Below, piece by piece: positions 8,398 through 17,847 of a stretch of 42,112 bases of DNA. Both the position numbers and the translations under genes were made by a program. Every line of letters starts with the position of its first letter. Within the stretch, counting starts at the first letter, position 1. Below the pieces are notes generated by a model, which had not been told where the DNA came from, ran no database searches, and worked only from the letters and a program-made list of their open reading frames with translations. This DNA comes from Sulfuritalea sp. (lineage in GTDB: Bacteria; Pseudomonadota; Gammaproteobacteria; Burkholderiales; Rhodocyclaceae): positions 1 to 42,112 of the forward strand of contig JADJQA010000059.1 of assembly GCA_016712985.1 (NCBI GenBank). Direction: 5' to 3'.

Positions 8398-9602
8398 GTG
8401 CCCGAAATCAACATCCTGTATATCTTCCAGGGCATCGCGACGATGGTCGCGTCGGATCCGCTGATCATCGTTGCCAGGATAGTGCTGATCCTCCTCGGCG
8501 TCGCCTTCGTTTACCTGGGCGCCAAGGGAACGCTCGAACCTCTGATCATGATTCCGATGGGGGTCGGCATGTCCTCGGTCAATGCTGCCGTCCTCTACCT
8601 CTCGGGCACGACCATGGGCACGATCTTTCTGGATCCGATGGCGAGTGAACCGAGCCAGCTCATGGATGTCCTGCAAATCAATTTTCTGCAGCCCGTCTAT
8701 ACCTTTACCTTCAGCAACGGCCTGATCGCCTGCCTGGTCTTCATGGGCATCGGCGTCATCACCGATATCGGCTACATGCTGATTTCCCCGATGCGCAGCA
8801 TGTTCATCGCCCTGTGCGCGGAACTGGGCACCCTGCTGACCTTTCCGATCGCGGTCGCGATGGGACTCACCTACAAGGAGGCGGCATCGATCGCGATGGT
8901 GGGGGGAGCCGACGGCCCGATGGTTCTCTATACCTCGCTGATACTCGCCAAGGACCTTTTCGTGCCGATCACGATCGTGGCCTACCTGTATCTGAGTCTG
9001 ACCTATGCCGGCTATCCTTACCTGATCCGCCTGCTGATTCCCAAGCATCTGCGAGGAATCAAGATGGACCCGAAGCAGATCCCGAGTTTCAGCAAGGCGG
9101 AAAAGATGACCTTCGCCATCATCAGTTGCGTGCTGTTATGCCTGCTGTTGCCCGTGGCGGCGCCGCTGTTCATGTCCTTCTTCCTGGGAATCATCATCCG
9201 CGAATCGGATGTGAAACCCTTCGTTGAGTTCATCAGCGGCCCGGTGCTTTACGGTTCGACGTTCTTCCTCGGACTGCTGTTGGGCGTGCTCTGCGAGGCG
9301 GCGACGATCCTCAATCCCAAAGTCATCCTGCTGCTGTTCCTCGGCATCACCGCGCTGTTGATTTCCGGCATCGGCGGCATCATCGGCGGCTACATCGTGT
9401 ATTGGACCAGCGGCCGCACTTATAACCCGGTCATCGGCATTGCCGGGGTTTCCTGCGTGCCGACGACCGCCAAAGTGGCCCACAAGGAAGCCCGTGACGC
9501 GAACAAGTTTGCAGTCATACTTCCTGGGCGATGGGCGCGAGCATTTGCGGCGTGATCACTTCGGCCATCATCGCCGCCATCTACGTCACCTTGCTGCGGT
9601 GA
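8398..9602 (+). CDS. gcdB: Na+-translocating decarboxylase beta subunit (frameshifted near 3' end)
   Basis: Polytopic membrane protein of about 401 residues after repair. It couples decarboxylation of the carboxybiotin carrier to Na+ export. The conserved region with the Na+-binding Asp is GGADGPMVLYTS. The second functional region NPVIGIAGVSCVPTTAKVAHKEA carries the Asn and Ser known from OadB. The start is GTG at 8398, two bases after the previous stop. Near 9524-9529 (cctgggcgatg) one base appears to be missing: the unshifted frame ends early as GRWARAFAA, whereas the shifted frame gives the normal ending AMGASICGVITSAIIAAIY to the TGA at 9600-9602. The last helix is lost without repair. 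Substrate specificity comes from the alpha subunit, so oxaloacetate or methylmalonyl-CoA pumps cannot be told apart from this gene alone. Confidence 0.85.
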
Positions 9603-9732
9603 GGTGGTCTTCTGCTTTCGACCTTCCGGACCACTGCATCATTGCATCGTACCAACCAGAGGTTCCAGTAGCTTGTTCGGGCAATCGAACGACCTGGCAC
9701 TTGCGACCAACATCGACTGAAGCGAGACAACA

Positions 9733-10893
9733 ATGAACTTTGAACTGACCGAAGAACAGCGCCTGATCCAGGACACCGCACAGCGCTTCGCCGCGGAGGA
9801 AATTGCCCCCACCCTCGAAGCTGAGGAAAGCAAACACGAGTTTCGCGCCGACCGGGTGGCCAAAATGGGCAGTCTGGGGTTCTTTTCCTGCGCCCTGCCC
9901 GAGGAATTCGGCGGCAGCGGAATGGGCTTCGCCGAGTCGGTGCTGATGGCGGAACAGATCGCCAAGGTGTCGGCGTCCTGGCGACTGCCGTTCAACATGC
10001 AAAACCTGGGGCCGGCGTTGACAGTCAGCAAGTTCGGCACCCAGGCGCAAAAGGAAAAGTATGTTCCCGGCTGGGTCGCCGGCACCCAATTGGGCTTCTT
10101 CGCCATGACCGAGTCGAACACCGGTTCAGATGTTGCCAGCATGAAGACCCATGCCTTCGACCGTGGCGATCACTGGGAGATTCATGGATCGAAGATCTGG
10201 ATTTCCCAGGCCCATGTCGGGGACGCCGGTTTGCTGTATGCCTATACCGACAAGACCCAGGGCAACAAGGGCATCACCGCCTTCATCATCGAGCCGAAGA
10301 AAATGGCGGGATGCACGGCCCGCGCCATCGAGACCAAGCTCGGCCTTAAATGCTCGCCGACCGGCGAGTTCGCCTTCGAAGGCATGAAGGTGCCGAAGGA
10401 AAATGTGCTGGGCAAACCCGGCGAAGGTTTCCGCATCTGCATGTGGCAACTGAATCAGACGCGGCTCGGCTGCGCGGCGGGAGCGCTAGGCGTTGCCGGC
10501 GGGGCACTCGATCTGGCCATCCAGTATGCCAACGAGCGCACCCAGTTCGGCAAGCCGATCTCGCAGCATCAGATGATCCAGGCGCAGATCGCCGAGATGG
10601 TGGTCGAGCATCAGGCGGCGCAACTGCTGGTCTATCGGGCGGCCTGGCTGAAAGACCAGGGCAAGCCCAACCAGTTTGAAACCTCGCTTGCCAAATATGC
10701 CGCTTCGGAAGCGGCGGTGCACGCCGCCAACGAGTGCATGAAGATATACGGCTCCTACGGATTTTCCACCGAGTATCCGGCCGAGCGTTTCTACCGCGAC
10801 GCCAAGTCGCTGCAGGTGGTGGAGGGCACCTCCAACATCCAGAAGGTCATCATCTCGGGTATGGCGCTGGGTTTCACCCCCAACCGCGAGTAA
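9733..10893 (+). CDS. Acyl-CoA dehydrogenase, predicted non-decarboxylating glutaryl-CoA dehydrogenase
   Basis: A 386-residue acyl-CoA dehydrogenase lying between the beta and alpha subunits of the Na+ pump. The FAD region is FAMTESNTGSDVASM and the catalytic base is Glu364 in QVVEGTSNIQ. Most family members have Tyr before this Glu; here it is Val363. A Tyr-to-Val exchange is the reported hallmark of the Desulfococcus glutaryl-CoA dehydrogenase, which releases glutaconyl-CoA without decarboxylation. The carboxylate-binding Arg is kept: Arg84 in SASWRLPF aligns without gaps to the Arg of GYRS in glutaryl-CoA dehydrogenases. The inferred product, glutaconyl-CoA, is the substrate of the surrounding complex. 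The start is ATG 9733 after a 130-base gap. A different dicarboxyl-CoA (pimeloyl-CoA) is the main alternative. Confidence 0.78.
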   Translation: MNFELTEEQRLIQDTAQRFAAEEIAPTLEAEESKHEFRADRVAKMGSLGFFSCALPEEFGGSGMGFAESVLMAEQIAKVSASWRLPFNMQNLGPALTVSKFGTQAQKEKYVPGWVAGTQLGFFAMTESNTGSDVASMKTHAFDRGDHWEIHGSKIWISQAHVGDAGLLYAYTDKTQGNKGITAFIIEPKKMAGCTARAIETKLGLKCSPTGEFAFEGMKVPKENVLGKPGEGFRICMWQLNQTRLGCAAGALGVAGGALDLAIQYANERTQFGKPISQHQMIQAQIAEMVVEHQAAQLLVYRAAWLKDQGKPNQFETSLAKYAASEAAVHAANECMKIYGSYGFSTEYPAERFYRDAKSLQVVEGTSNIQKVIISGMALGFTPNRE

Positions 10894-10969
10894 CGCCGGG
10901 CAGAGCAGGGATGGGCGGGGCGGTTGCCCCCATCCGTTGGTGTTGTCATGACAGCAGAGGAAGAAGCAA

Positions 10970-12703
10970 ATGAGACCGTATTTCGCAAAAATGTCCGACT
11001 TCGGCAAGCCCCTCAGGGAGAACCGTATCGCCCGCTCGCAGCAGAGCCGCGCCAGGCTCGAAGCTGTCGAGGCGGAGATTGCGGCGCTGAGGAAGGCCAG
11101 GGAAAACGTCGGGATTCCCGCAGAAAAGATCAACGAACGCGGCGCAATGACGATCTGGCAACGGCTCGACTACTTGGTGGAGCCCGGCACCTGGCAACCG
11201 CTGCACAGCCTCTACAACCCCGAGGAAAACGAAGAGGGCACGACCAACGTGGTCGACGGGCTGGGAAAGATCGCGGGGCGTTGGGCGGTCATCATCGGTT
11301 TCGACAACAAGGTGCTGGCAGGCGCCTGGATTCCGGGGCAGCCGGAAAATATCCTGCGGGTCACCAACCTGGCGAAACGGCTGAATATCCCCCTCGTATG
11401 GCTGGTCAACTGCAGCGGCGTCAAGCTGCCCGAGCAGGAGCAGTTCTATGCCGGACGCCGCAGTTCCGGCACCCCTTTTTACCGTCACGCCGAACTGGAA
11501 CAGGCCGGAATACCGGTGCTGGCGGGAATCTACGGCACCAATCCGGCCGGCGGCGGCTATCAGGGCATCACGCCTACCATCCTGATCGCCCACAAGGATG
11601 CCAACATCGCCGTGGGCGGCGCCGGCATTGTCTCGGGCATGTCGCCGCGCGGTGGATTCGACGCGGAAGGCCTGGAACAACTGATCGCCGTCACGCGTGA
11701 CCTGAAGGATCGCCCGCCGGGCCGCGCCGAGACCCATTACACCGAGACTGGTTTTTTCACCCACGTTTGCGACGAGGAGAAGGGCGTCCTCGATGGCATC
11801 AAGACCTACATGCGGGCAATCCCCGCCTACGATCCGATGTTTTTCCGGGTTGCCGAGCCTGCCGAGCCGGCGCTTCCTGGCGGGGATCTGTATCACCTGC
11901 TGCCATTCAACCAGAAGGAAACCTACGTCCTCGAAGACATCTTGGCGCGCCTGGTTGACGCCAGCGAGCACATGGAGTTCCGCCCCGACTACGGACCGGA
12001 AATCTACACTGGGCTGGTCAAGATCGATGGCATGCTGGTCGGAGTCATTGGCAACCGTCAGGGATTGTTGCCGCCGGGTTATCCGGAATATGCCAATTAT
12101 CCGGGCATCGGCGGCAAGCTGTACCGCCAGGGCTTGATCAAGATGAGCGAATTCGTGACTCACTGCGGGCGCGATCGCCTTCCGGTGATCTGGCTCCAGG
12201 ACACCAGCGGCATCGATGTCGGTGATGCGGCGGAAAAGGCCGAACTGCTGGGCCTGGGCTCCAGCCTGGTGTATTCGATCCAGCAGGTCGATGTGCCGAT
12301 GATGCTGGTGGTGCTGCGCAAGGGCAGTGCGGCGGCGCACTACATCATGGGCGGTCCCAATGCCAATCGCCAGAATGCGTTCACGCTGGGCACCGCCGCC
12401 ACTGAGATCTACGTGATGCATGGCGAAACCGCTGCCGTCGCAACCTACGCGCGGCGCGCGGTGAAGGACAAGGATTCCGGCAAGCCGCTCGCCCCGATTG
12501 CGGAGAAGATGAACGAGATGGCGCGCAAATACCATGAAACCTCGCGGCCGGCCTATTGCGCGCGCCACGGCTTCGTCGATGAAATCGTCGATCTGAAGGC
12601 GCTGCGCGGGTATCTGAAGGCTTTCGCCGGCAGTGTCTATCAGAATCCGAAGTCGATCTGTCCGCGGCACCAGATGCTACTGCCACGGATCATCAAGGGT
12701 TGA
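10970..12703 (+). CDS. gcdA: Glutaconyl-CoA decarboxylase alpha subunit (carboxyltransferase)
   Basis: A 577-residue protein with two crotonase-like carboxyltransferase halves, close in length to GcdA of Acidaminococcus (about 587). It moves the carboxyl group of glutaconyl-CoA to biotin on the small carrier, yielding crotonyl-CoA. Notable segments are TNVVDGLGKIAGRWAVIIG in the first half, GTNPAGGGYQGITPT and GGAGIVSGMSPRGGFD before the middle, and GNRQGLLPPGYPEY with MMLVVLRKGSAAAHYIMGG in the second. The start is ATG 10970 after agaggaag; Met8 is an alternative. With 7894, 8195 and 8398 it completes a four-subunit Na+ pump whose genes are split by an acyl-CoA dehydrogenase gene. Other biotin-dependent carboxyltransferases are shorter and lack this N-terminal extension. 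Confidence 0.84.
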   Translation: MRPYFAKMSDFGKPLRENRIARSQQSRARLEAVEAEIAALRKARENVGIPAEKINERGAMTIWQRLDYLVEPGTWQPLHSLYNPEENEEGTTNVVDGLGKIAGRWAVIIGFDNKVLAGAWIPGQPENILRVTNLAKRLNIPLVWLVNCSGVKLPEQEQFYAGRRSSGTPFYRHAELEQAGIPVLAGIYGTNPAGGGYQGITPTILIAHKDANIAVGGAGIVSGMSPRGGFDAEGLEQLIAVTRDLKDRPPGRAETHYTETGFFTHVCDEEKGVLDGIKTYMRAIPAYDPMFFRVAEPAEPALPGGDLYHLLPFNQKETYVLEDILARLVDASEHMEFRPDYGPEIYTGLVKIDGMLVGVIGNRQGLLPPGYPEYANYPGIGGKLYRQGLIKMSEFVTHCGRDRLPVIWLQDTSGIDVGDAAEKAELLGLGSSLVYSIQQVDVPMMLVVLRKGSAAAHYIMGGPNANRQNAFTLGTAATEIYVMHGETAAVATYARRAVKDKDSGKPLAPIAEKMNEMARKYHETSRPAYCARHGFVDEIVDLKALRGYLKAFAGSVYQNPKSICPRHQMLLPRIIKG

Positions 12704-12893
12704 CATGCGACCTCCGGGAATCGGCAACGCGCGGCGCTTGAGCATGATCTTGCCTGCGTCGCCGTCAATCCTGACTGCGACCCGCTGCAGGGCACGCCTT
12801 GCGCGGGAGTCGCGCAGAGAGCCGGCCGACGCAGTCCTGAAGCTGTAGCGACTTTGACCAATCACCCGCCACGGAGCGGAAGAGGAGAATGCA

Positions 12894-14473
12894 ATGCCTG
12901 AACTGAGTTCCGCCGATCACGGTACATCGCCGCCGCGCGTAACGATTCCGCGCAGCTACAACGCGGCACACGACCTGATCCAGAGAAATCTCCAAGCCGG
13001 GCGATCCGGCAAGATCGCCTATATCGATGATCACGGCAGCTACTCCTTCGGCGACCTGGCCGAGCGCGTCAATCGCTTTGGCAATGTGCTTGCGGGCATC
13101 GGACTGGCAGCCGAGGACAGGGTGATGCTGTGCCTGCTCGATACCATCGACTTCCCGACGGCGTTTCTCGGCAGCATTCAGGCCGGCGTCATTCCAATCG
13201 CCGCCAACACCCTGCTGACCACCGCCGACTATGACTTCATGCTCGAGGATTCGCGGGCCAAGGCCCTGGTGGTGTCGGAACAGCTCTGGCCGCAATTCGC
13301 TTCCATTGTCGCCAGGCACCGCACCCTCAGGCATGTGATCGTTTCGGGCACCGACGGCAAGGGAAATCCCTGTCTGTGCGACTTGATGAAAGGCGTCAGT
13401 CCGTACTTCGAGCCCGCGTCGACCACCTGCGACGATTTCTGTTTCTGGCTGTATTCCTCGGGGTCGACCGGCACGCCGAAGGGAACCGTGCACCTCCATT
13501 CCCACCTGATCCAGACCGCCGAGCTCTACGGCAGGCCGATACTCGGCATCGGCGAGGATGACATGGTGTTCTCCGCCGCCAAGCTGTTTTTTGCCTATGG
13601 CCTGGGCAACGGCCTTTCCTTCCCGCTCTCGGTCGGGGCGACCACCGTTCTGATGGCCACTCGTCCAACGCCCGAGGCCGTATTCCAGAGATTGCGCGAG
13701 CACCAGCCGACGATCTTCTATGGGGTGCCGACACTGTATGCCGCGCTGCTCGCCAGTCCCGATATGCTCAAGCGCGAAGAAATGCCGCGCCTGCGTGTCT
13801 GCGCTTCCGCCGGGGAAGCCCTGCCGGCGGATATCGGTCGTCGCTGGACCGAGCTGCTCGGGGTGGAGATCCTCGATGGCATCGGCTCCACCGAAATGCT
13901 GCACATCTTCCTCTCCAACCGGCGCGGTGAAGTGCGTTATGGCACCACCGGGAAGCCGGTGCCGGGCTATGCCGTTCGCCTGATCGGCGAAGACGGCAAT
14001 CCGGTGACGTCGGGCGAGATCGGCGAACTGCAGATCAACGGGCCCAGCTCGGCGATCATGTACTGGAACAAACGCGAGAAGTCGCGCCAGACTTTCATGG
14101 GGGAGTGGACGCGCAGCGGCGACAAGTACATCGAAACCGCCGATGGCTACTTCCAGTATTGCGGCCGTTCCGACGACATGCTGAAGGTGTCCGGCATCTA
14201 TGTTTCGCCCTTCGAGGTCGAAGGCGCGTTGATGACCCACGAAGCCGTGCTGGAGGCGGCCGTCGTTGCATACGCGGACGCCGACCAGTTGATCAAGCCG
14301 AAGGCCTATGTGGTCCTCAAGGCAGGTGTCGAGCCGTCCGGTGCTCTCGGCGAGGCGCTCAAGCAGCACGTCAAGGACAGGCTGGCACCCTACAATATCC
14401 GCGCTGGCTGGATTTCGTCGCCGAATTGCCGAAGACCGCAACCGGCAAGATCCAGCGCTTCAAGCTTCGCTGA
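12894..14473 (+). CDS. bzdA: Benzoate-CoA ligase (frameshifted near 3' end)
   Basis: AMP-forming ligase that activates benzoate to benzoyl-CoA, the first step of the pathway. Motifs are the P-loop-like YSSGSTGTPKGTVHLH, the GIGSTEMLHIF adenylate motif, and SGDKY with GRSDDMLKVSGIYVSPFEVE for the hinge. Near 14395 the frame breaks: tac aat atc should be tac aa? tat ccg. The other frame continues YPRWLDFVAELPKTATGKIQ, carrying the catalytic Lys of the TGK motif, to the TGA at 14471-14473. Repair gives 526 residues, the usual benzoate-CoA ligase size. The start is ATG 12894 with gaagaggag upstream. A 190-base gap before it may hold a promoter, but I see no clear one. Related ligases use 3-hydroxybenzoate or cyclohexanecarboxylate, so benzoate is best supported by context. 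Confidence 0.85.
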
Positions 14474-14640
14474 GAGGAAGGTTCGGGGATGAGGACATGC
14501 TCGTCAATTTGCTTGACGCACCAGCGCGGAAGTGTTGTGATTGAGCTTCAAAAAGCATAGGTAGCGACCGTAGCAAGAAACGCATCGGGCGCGAGCCTTT
14601 GCGTCCTGTCACATAAAAATCTTGAGTGAGGAGAAATGCA

Positions 14641-15850
14641 ATGAAGAAGAATGATCAAGCCGGTTATGACCGCCGCGAGTTTTTGCGCGGCACGACAGCC
14701 ATTGCCGGCGCGGCTGTTGCCGGCGCGCTGCTGCCGATTGGCACGGCATTCGCCCAGCAGGCGAAGTTGAAAGTCGGATTGATGCTGCCCTATACCGGAA
14801 CGTACGCGCAACTCGGCGTCGCCATCACCAACGGCTTCAAGCTGGCGGTCGAGGAGCGCGGAGGCAAGCTCGGTGGCCGCGAGATCGAATGGTTCACGGT
14901 TGACGATGAGTCCAACCCGGCCAAGGCGCCCGAGAACGTCAGCAAGTTGGTGCAGCGCGACAAGGTCGATGTGGTCATCGGCACGGTTCACTCCGGCGTG
15001 GTGATGGGCATGGCCAAGGTACTGAAGGAATCCGGCACCCTGTGGATCAATCCCAATGGCGGCGCCGGCGCCATGACGGGCGCCGCCTGCGCGCCCAATT
15101 TCTTCCGCACCTCATTCTCCAACTGGCAGACCACGCACGCGCTGGGCAAGGTGCTCAAGGCCAAGGGCCACAAGAATGCCGTGTTCATCACCTGGAAATA
15201 TGCAGCGGGCGAGGAGATGATGGAGGGCTTCAAGGAGGGTTTCGAAAAGGAGGGCGGCAAGCTGACCAAGGAGCTGTTTGTACCTTTCCCCCAGGTCGAA
15301 TTCCAGGCCCTGCTGACCGAGATCGCCAGCATCAAGCCGGATGCCGTGGTGGCCTTTTTCGCCGGCGGCGGTGCGGCCAAATTCCTCAAGGACTACCAGG
15401 CCGCCGGTCTCAAGGGCAAGATTCCCTTGTATGGATCGGGCTTCCTCACCGATGGCGTGCTGGATGCCGTGGGCGATGCCGGCGAAGGCGTGGAGACCAC
15501 GCTGCATTATGCCGACGGCCTCGATACGAAAAAGGACAAGGCTTTCCGCCTCGCCTACGCCAAGACCTTCAAGCTGCAACCCGACGTGTATGCCGTCCAG
15601 GGCTATGACGCCGGTCAGTTGCTCGCTGCCGGGCCTCGACGCCGTCAAGGGCAACATCGGCGACAAGCCCGGCATGATCAAGGCCATGGAAGCGGCCAAG
15701 ATCGACAGCCCGCGCGGGCCGTGGACCTTGTCCAAGGCGCACAACCCGGTGCAGGACATGTACCTGCGCAAGGTGGTGGGCAAGGAGAACAAGGTGCAAG
15801 GCGTGGCCTGGAAGGCCCTGGCGGATCCGGCGCGCGGCTGCAAGACCTAG
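14641..15850 (+). CDS. ABC transporter substrate-binding protein, LIV type, Tat signal (frameshifted)
   Basis: Periplasmic binding protein of about 402 residues after repair, of the branched-chain amino acid type (Peripla_BP_6). The N-terminus has a twin-arginine signal (DRREFLRG) followed by an Ala-rich stretch and the AFAQQ cleavage region, so export by Tat is likely; Tat signals are frequent in aromatic-acid LIV-type binders. The mature part begins KVGLMLPYTGTYAQLG. Near 15631-15633 (gccgggcctc) one extra G shifts the frame; before it the protein reads GYDAGQLLAA and after it LDAVKGNIGDKPGM, ending at the TAG 15848-15850. Directly downstream of the ligase and ahead of the permease genes, it probably binds benzoate or a related aromatic acid; the ligand is inferred. 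Confidence 0.84.
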
Positions 15851-15866
15851 CCTTTTTGTAAGCCGG

Positions 15867-15918
15867 GGGCGGCAGGCGACTGCTGCCCTTCTTGCACCTT
15901 CGTCCTTGCGGATGAAGG
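15867..15918 (+). promoter_or_regulatory. Two intercistronic hairpins between binding-protein and permease genes
   Basis: Two imperfect hairpins stand in the 140-base gap. One has arms 15867-15875/15880-15888 (gggcggcag and ctgctgccc), the other arms 15897-15905/15910-15918 (ccttcgtcc and ggatgaagg); each has one mismatch and a four-base loop. Such structures often protect or attenuate transcripts so that the binding protein is made in excess of the permeases. No U-run follows directly, so full termination is unlikely. The regulatory role is inference. Confidence 0.4.
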
Positions 15919-15990
15919 AAATGTTGCGGGATTCGTACCGCACACACCGTCACCGCATCGCCGACGCCGGCTATCGCTATCCTCAATCCC

Positions 15991-16857
15991 ATGGATTTCG
16001 CCTTCTTCCTGATCCAGTTGCTCAACGGACTTCAGTACGGCCTGTTGCTGTTTCTGGTTGCCAGTGGCTTGACGCTGATCTTCGGCATCATGGGGATCAT
16101 CAACCTGGCCCACGGCAGTTTCTACATGGTCGGTGCCTACCTGGCCTGGTCGCTGTCGAGCCTGACCGGAAGCCTGACCGTCGCCATCCTGCTCGCCATA
16201 CCTCTGACGGTGATCCTCGGCATGGGGCTGGAACGCCTGTTGTTCCGCCATCTCTATCAGCGCGACCATCTTTACCAGGTGCTGCTGACCTACGGCCTGA
16301 TCCTGGTGTTCGAAGAGCTGCGCAGCCTGATCTGGGGTGACGACGTGCATGGCGTCGCGGTCCCGGCCCTGCTCAATGCCTCGATTCCGCTCACCGAGAA
16401 CCTGTCCTATCCGGTGTATCGCCTTGCGATTTCGGGCGTCTGCCTGCTGCTCGCGGCCGCGCTTTATTTGCTGATCCAGAAAACCCGCCTGGGGATGATG
16501 ATTCGCGCCGGCGCCAGCAACCGCGACATGGTGCAGTCGCTGGGCATCGACATCAAGCTGATCTACACGCTGGTGTTCGCGCTCGGCATCGCACTGGCGG
16601 CCTTCGCCGGCATGATCAACGCGCCGCTGTCCTCGGTGTTCCGCAACCTGGGTAGCCATGTATTGATCATCTGCTTCGTCGTCGTCGTCATCGGCGGCAT
16701 CGGCTCGGTCAAGGGCGCCATGGCCGCCTCGCTGCTGATCGGTCTGGCCGAGACCTTCGGCCAGGTGCTGGTGCCGGAAGTGGCGGGCATGATCGTCTAT
16801 GTGCTGATGGCCGTCGTCCTCGTCTGGCGGCCGCAAGGCCTGTTCGGCAAGGCTTAG
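15991..16857 (+). CDS. livH: ABC transporter permease, LivH type
   Basis: Inner-membrane permease of 288 residues with about eight hydrophobic segments and the family N-terminus NGLQYGLLLFLVASGLTLIFG. The signature GIINLAHGSFYMVGAY is typical of LivH. The coupling region MMIRAGASNRDMVQSLGI would contact the ATPases. The stop codon is immediately followed by the ATG of the livM-type gene, so the two are translationally coupled. Part of the same transporter as 14641-19367; by context the substrate is an aromatic carboxylate rather than an amino acid. Confidence 0.86.
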   Translation: MDFAFFLIQLLNGLQYGLLLFLVASGLTLIFGIMGIINLAHGSFYMVGAYLAWSLSSLTGSLTVAILLAIPLTVILGMGLERLLFRHLYQRDHLYQVLLTYGLILVFEELRSLIWGDDVHGVAVPALLNASIPLTENLSYPVYRLAISGVCLLLAAALYLLIQKTRLGMMIRAGASNRDMVQSLGIDIKLIYTLVFALGIALAAFAGMINAPLSSVFRNLGSHVLIICFVVVVIGGIGSVKGAMAASLLIGLAETFGQVLVPEVAGMIVYVLMAVVLVWRPQGLFGKA

Positions 16858-17847
16858 ATGAACTCCTCCCGTTTCGCGCAGCTTCTGCCCTGGTTCGTGC
16901 TCGGCCTGCTGGCGCTGTTCCCGCTGGTCGAAAACACCTTCTACATGCAGTTGCTGACCAAGGTGCTGATCATGGCCATCTTCGCCATGAGCCTCGACCT
17001 GCTGGTTGGCTACACCGGCCTCGTCAGCTTCGGCCACGCCGCCTACTTCGGCCTCGCCGGCTACACCCTGGCGCTGATGTCTCCGGGGTACGAGGCCGTC
17101 AGCCTGTGGTGGTCGCTGCCGGCGGCGATCGTCGTCTGCGCGCTGTTTGCGCTTATCACCGGGATGCTGGTGCTGCGCACGCGTGGCATCTACTTCATCA
17201 TGGTCACGCTGGCGTTCGCGCAGATGCTGTTCTTCGTCTTTCACGACACCAAGCTCGGCGGCGGATCGGACGGCGCCTACATTTACGTCAAGCCTTCGAT
17301 GAGACTGGGCGACTTCGAACTGGTCAATCTGGAAAAGGCCGAACAGTTCTATTGGCTGGTGCTGTTCCTCATGGCAGCGGCCTATCTGCTGCTGCATCGC
17401 GTACTCGATTCAAGCTTCGGCCGCGCCTTGCTCGGCATCAAGGTCAATGAACATCGCATGCGCGCCCTGGGCTTTCCGGTATTCCGTTACCAGTTGGCGA
17501 GCTTCACGCTGGCGGGGTCGCTGGCGGGCATCGCTGGCTACCTGGCGGCCGTGCAGTACGGCTTCGTCAATCCTGAAATCCTGTCCTGGCACCAATCGGG
17601 GGCCGTGCTGATGATGGTGATCCTGGGCGGCATGGGAACTCTGTACGGGGCGGTGATCGGATCCTTCGCCTTCATATTGCTCCAGGAAGTGCTGTCGAAT
17701 CAGGCCTGGTTCGGCGCCTGGGCCAAGCATTGGCAACTGGCGATGGGCATCCTGATCATGCTGGTGGCGCTGTATCTGCCGCAGGGCCTGGCCGGCCTGG
17801 CGCAGAAGTTCCGCGGCAAGCCGGTGCCGGAGAGCGCAGATGACTGA
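16858..17847 (+). CDS. livM: ABC transporter permease, LivM type
   Basis: Second permease subunit, 329 residues. It shows the LivM signature SLDLLVGYTGLVSFGHAAYFGLAGYT in several pieces and the cytoplasmic coupling motif GRALLGIKVNEHRMRALGF. About nine hydrophobic segments are visible. The start directly abuts the livH-type stop, and the end overlaps the ATPase start by eight bases (atgactga). Forms a heterodimeric channel with the preceding gene product. Confidence 0.86.
   Translation: MNSSRFAQLLPWFVLGLLALFPLVENTFYMQLLTKVLIMAIFAMSLDLLVGYTGLVSFGHAAYFGLAGYTLALMSPGYEAVSLWWSLPAAIVVCALFALITGMLVLRTRGIYFIMVTLAFAQMLFFVFHDTKLGGGSDGAYIYVKPSMRLGDFELVNLEKAEQFYWLVLFLMAAAYLLLHRVLDSSFGRALLGIKVNEHRMRALGFPVFRYQLASFTLAGSLAGIAGYLAAVQYGFVNPEILSWHQSGAVLMMVILGGMGTLYGAVIGSFAFILLQEVLSNQAWFGAWAKHWQLAMGILIMLVALYLPQGLAGLAQKFRGKPVPESADD

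Noticed and set aside
10946..12670. A 574-codon open frame on the - strand
   Set aside because: Antisense shadow of the carboxyltransferase alpha subunit, which has clear family segments throughout.
12765..14441. A 558-codon open frame on the - strand
   Set aside because: Antisense to benzoate-CoA ligase; no recognisable features.
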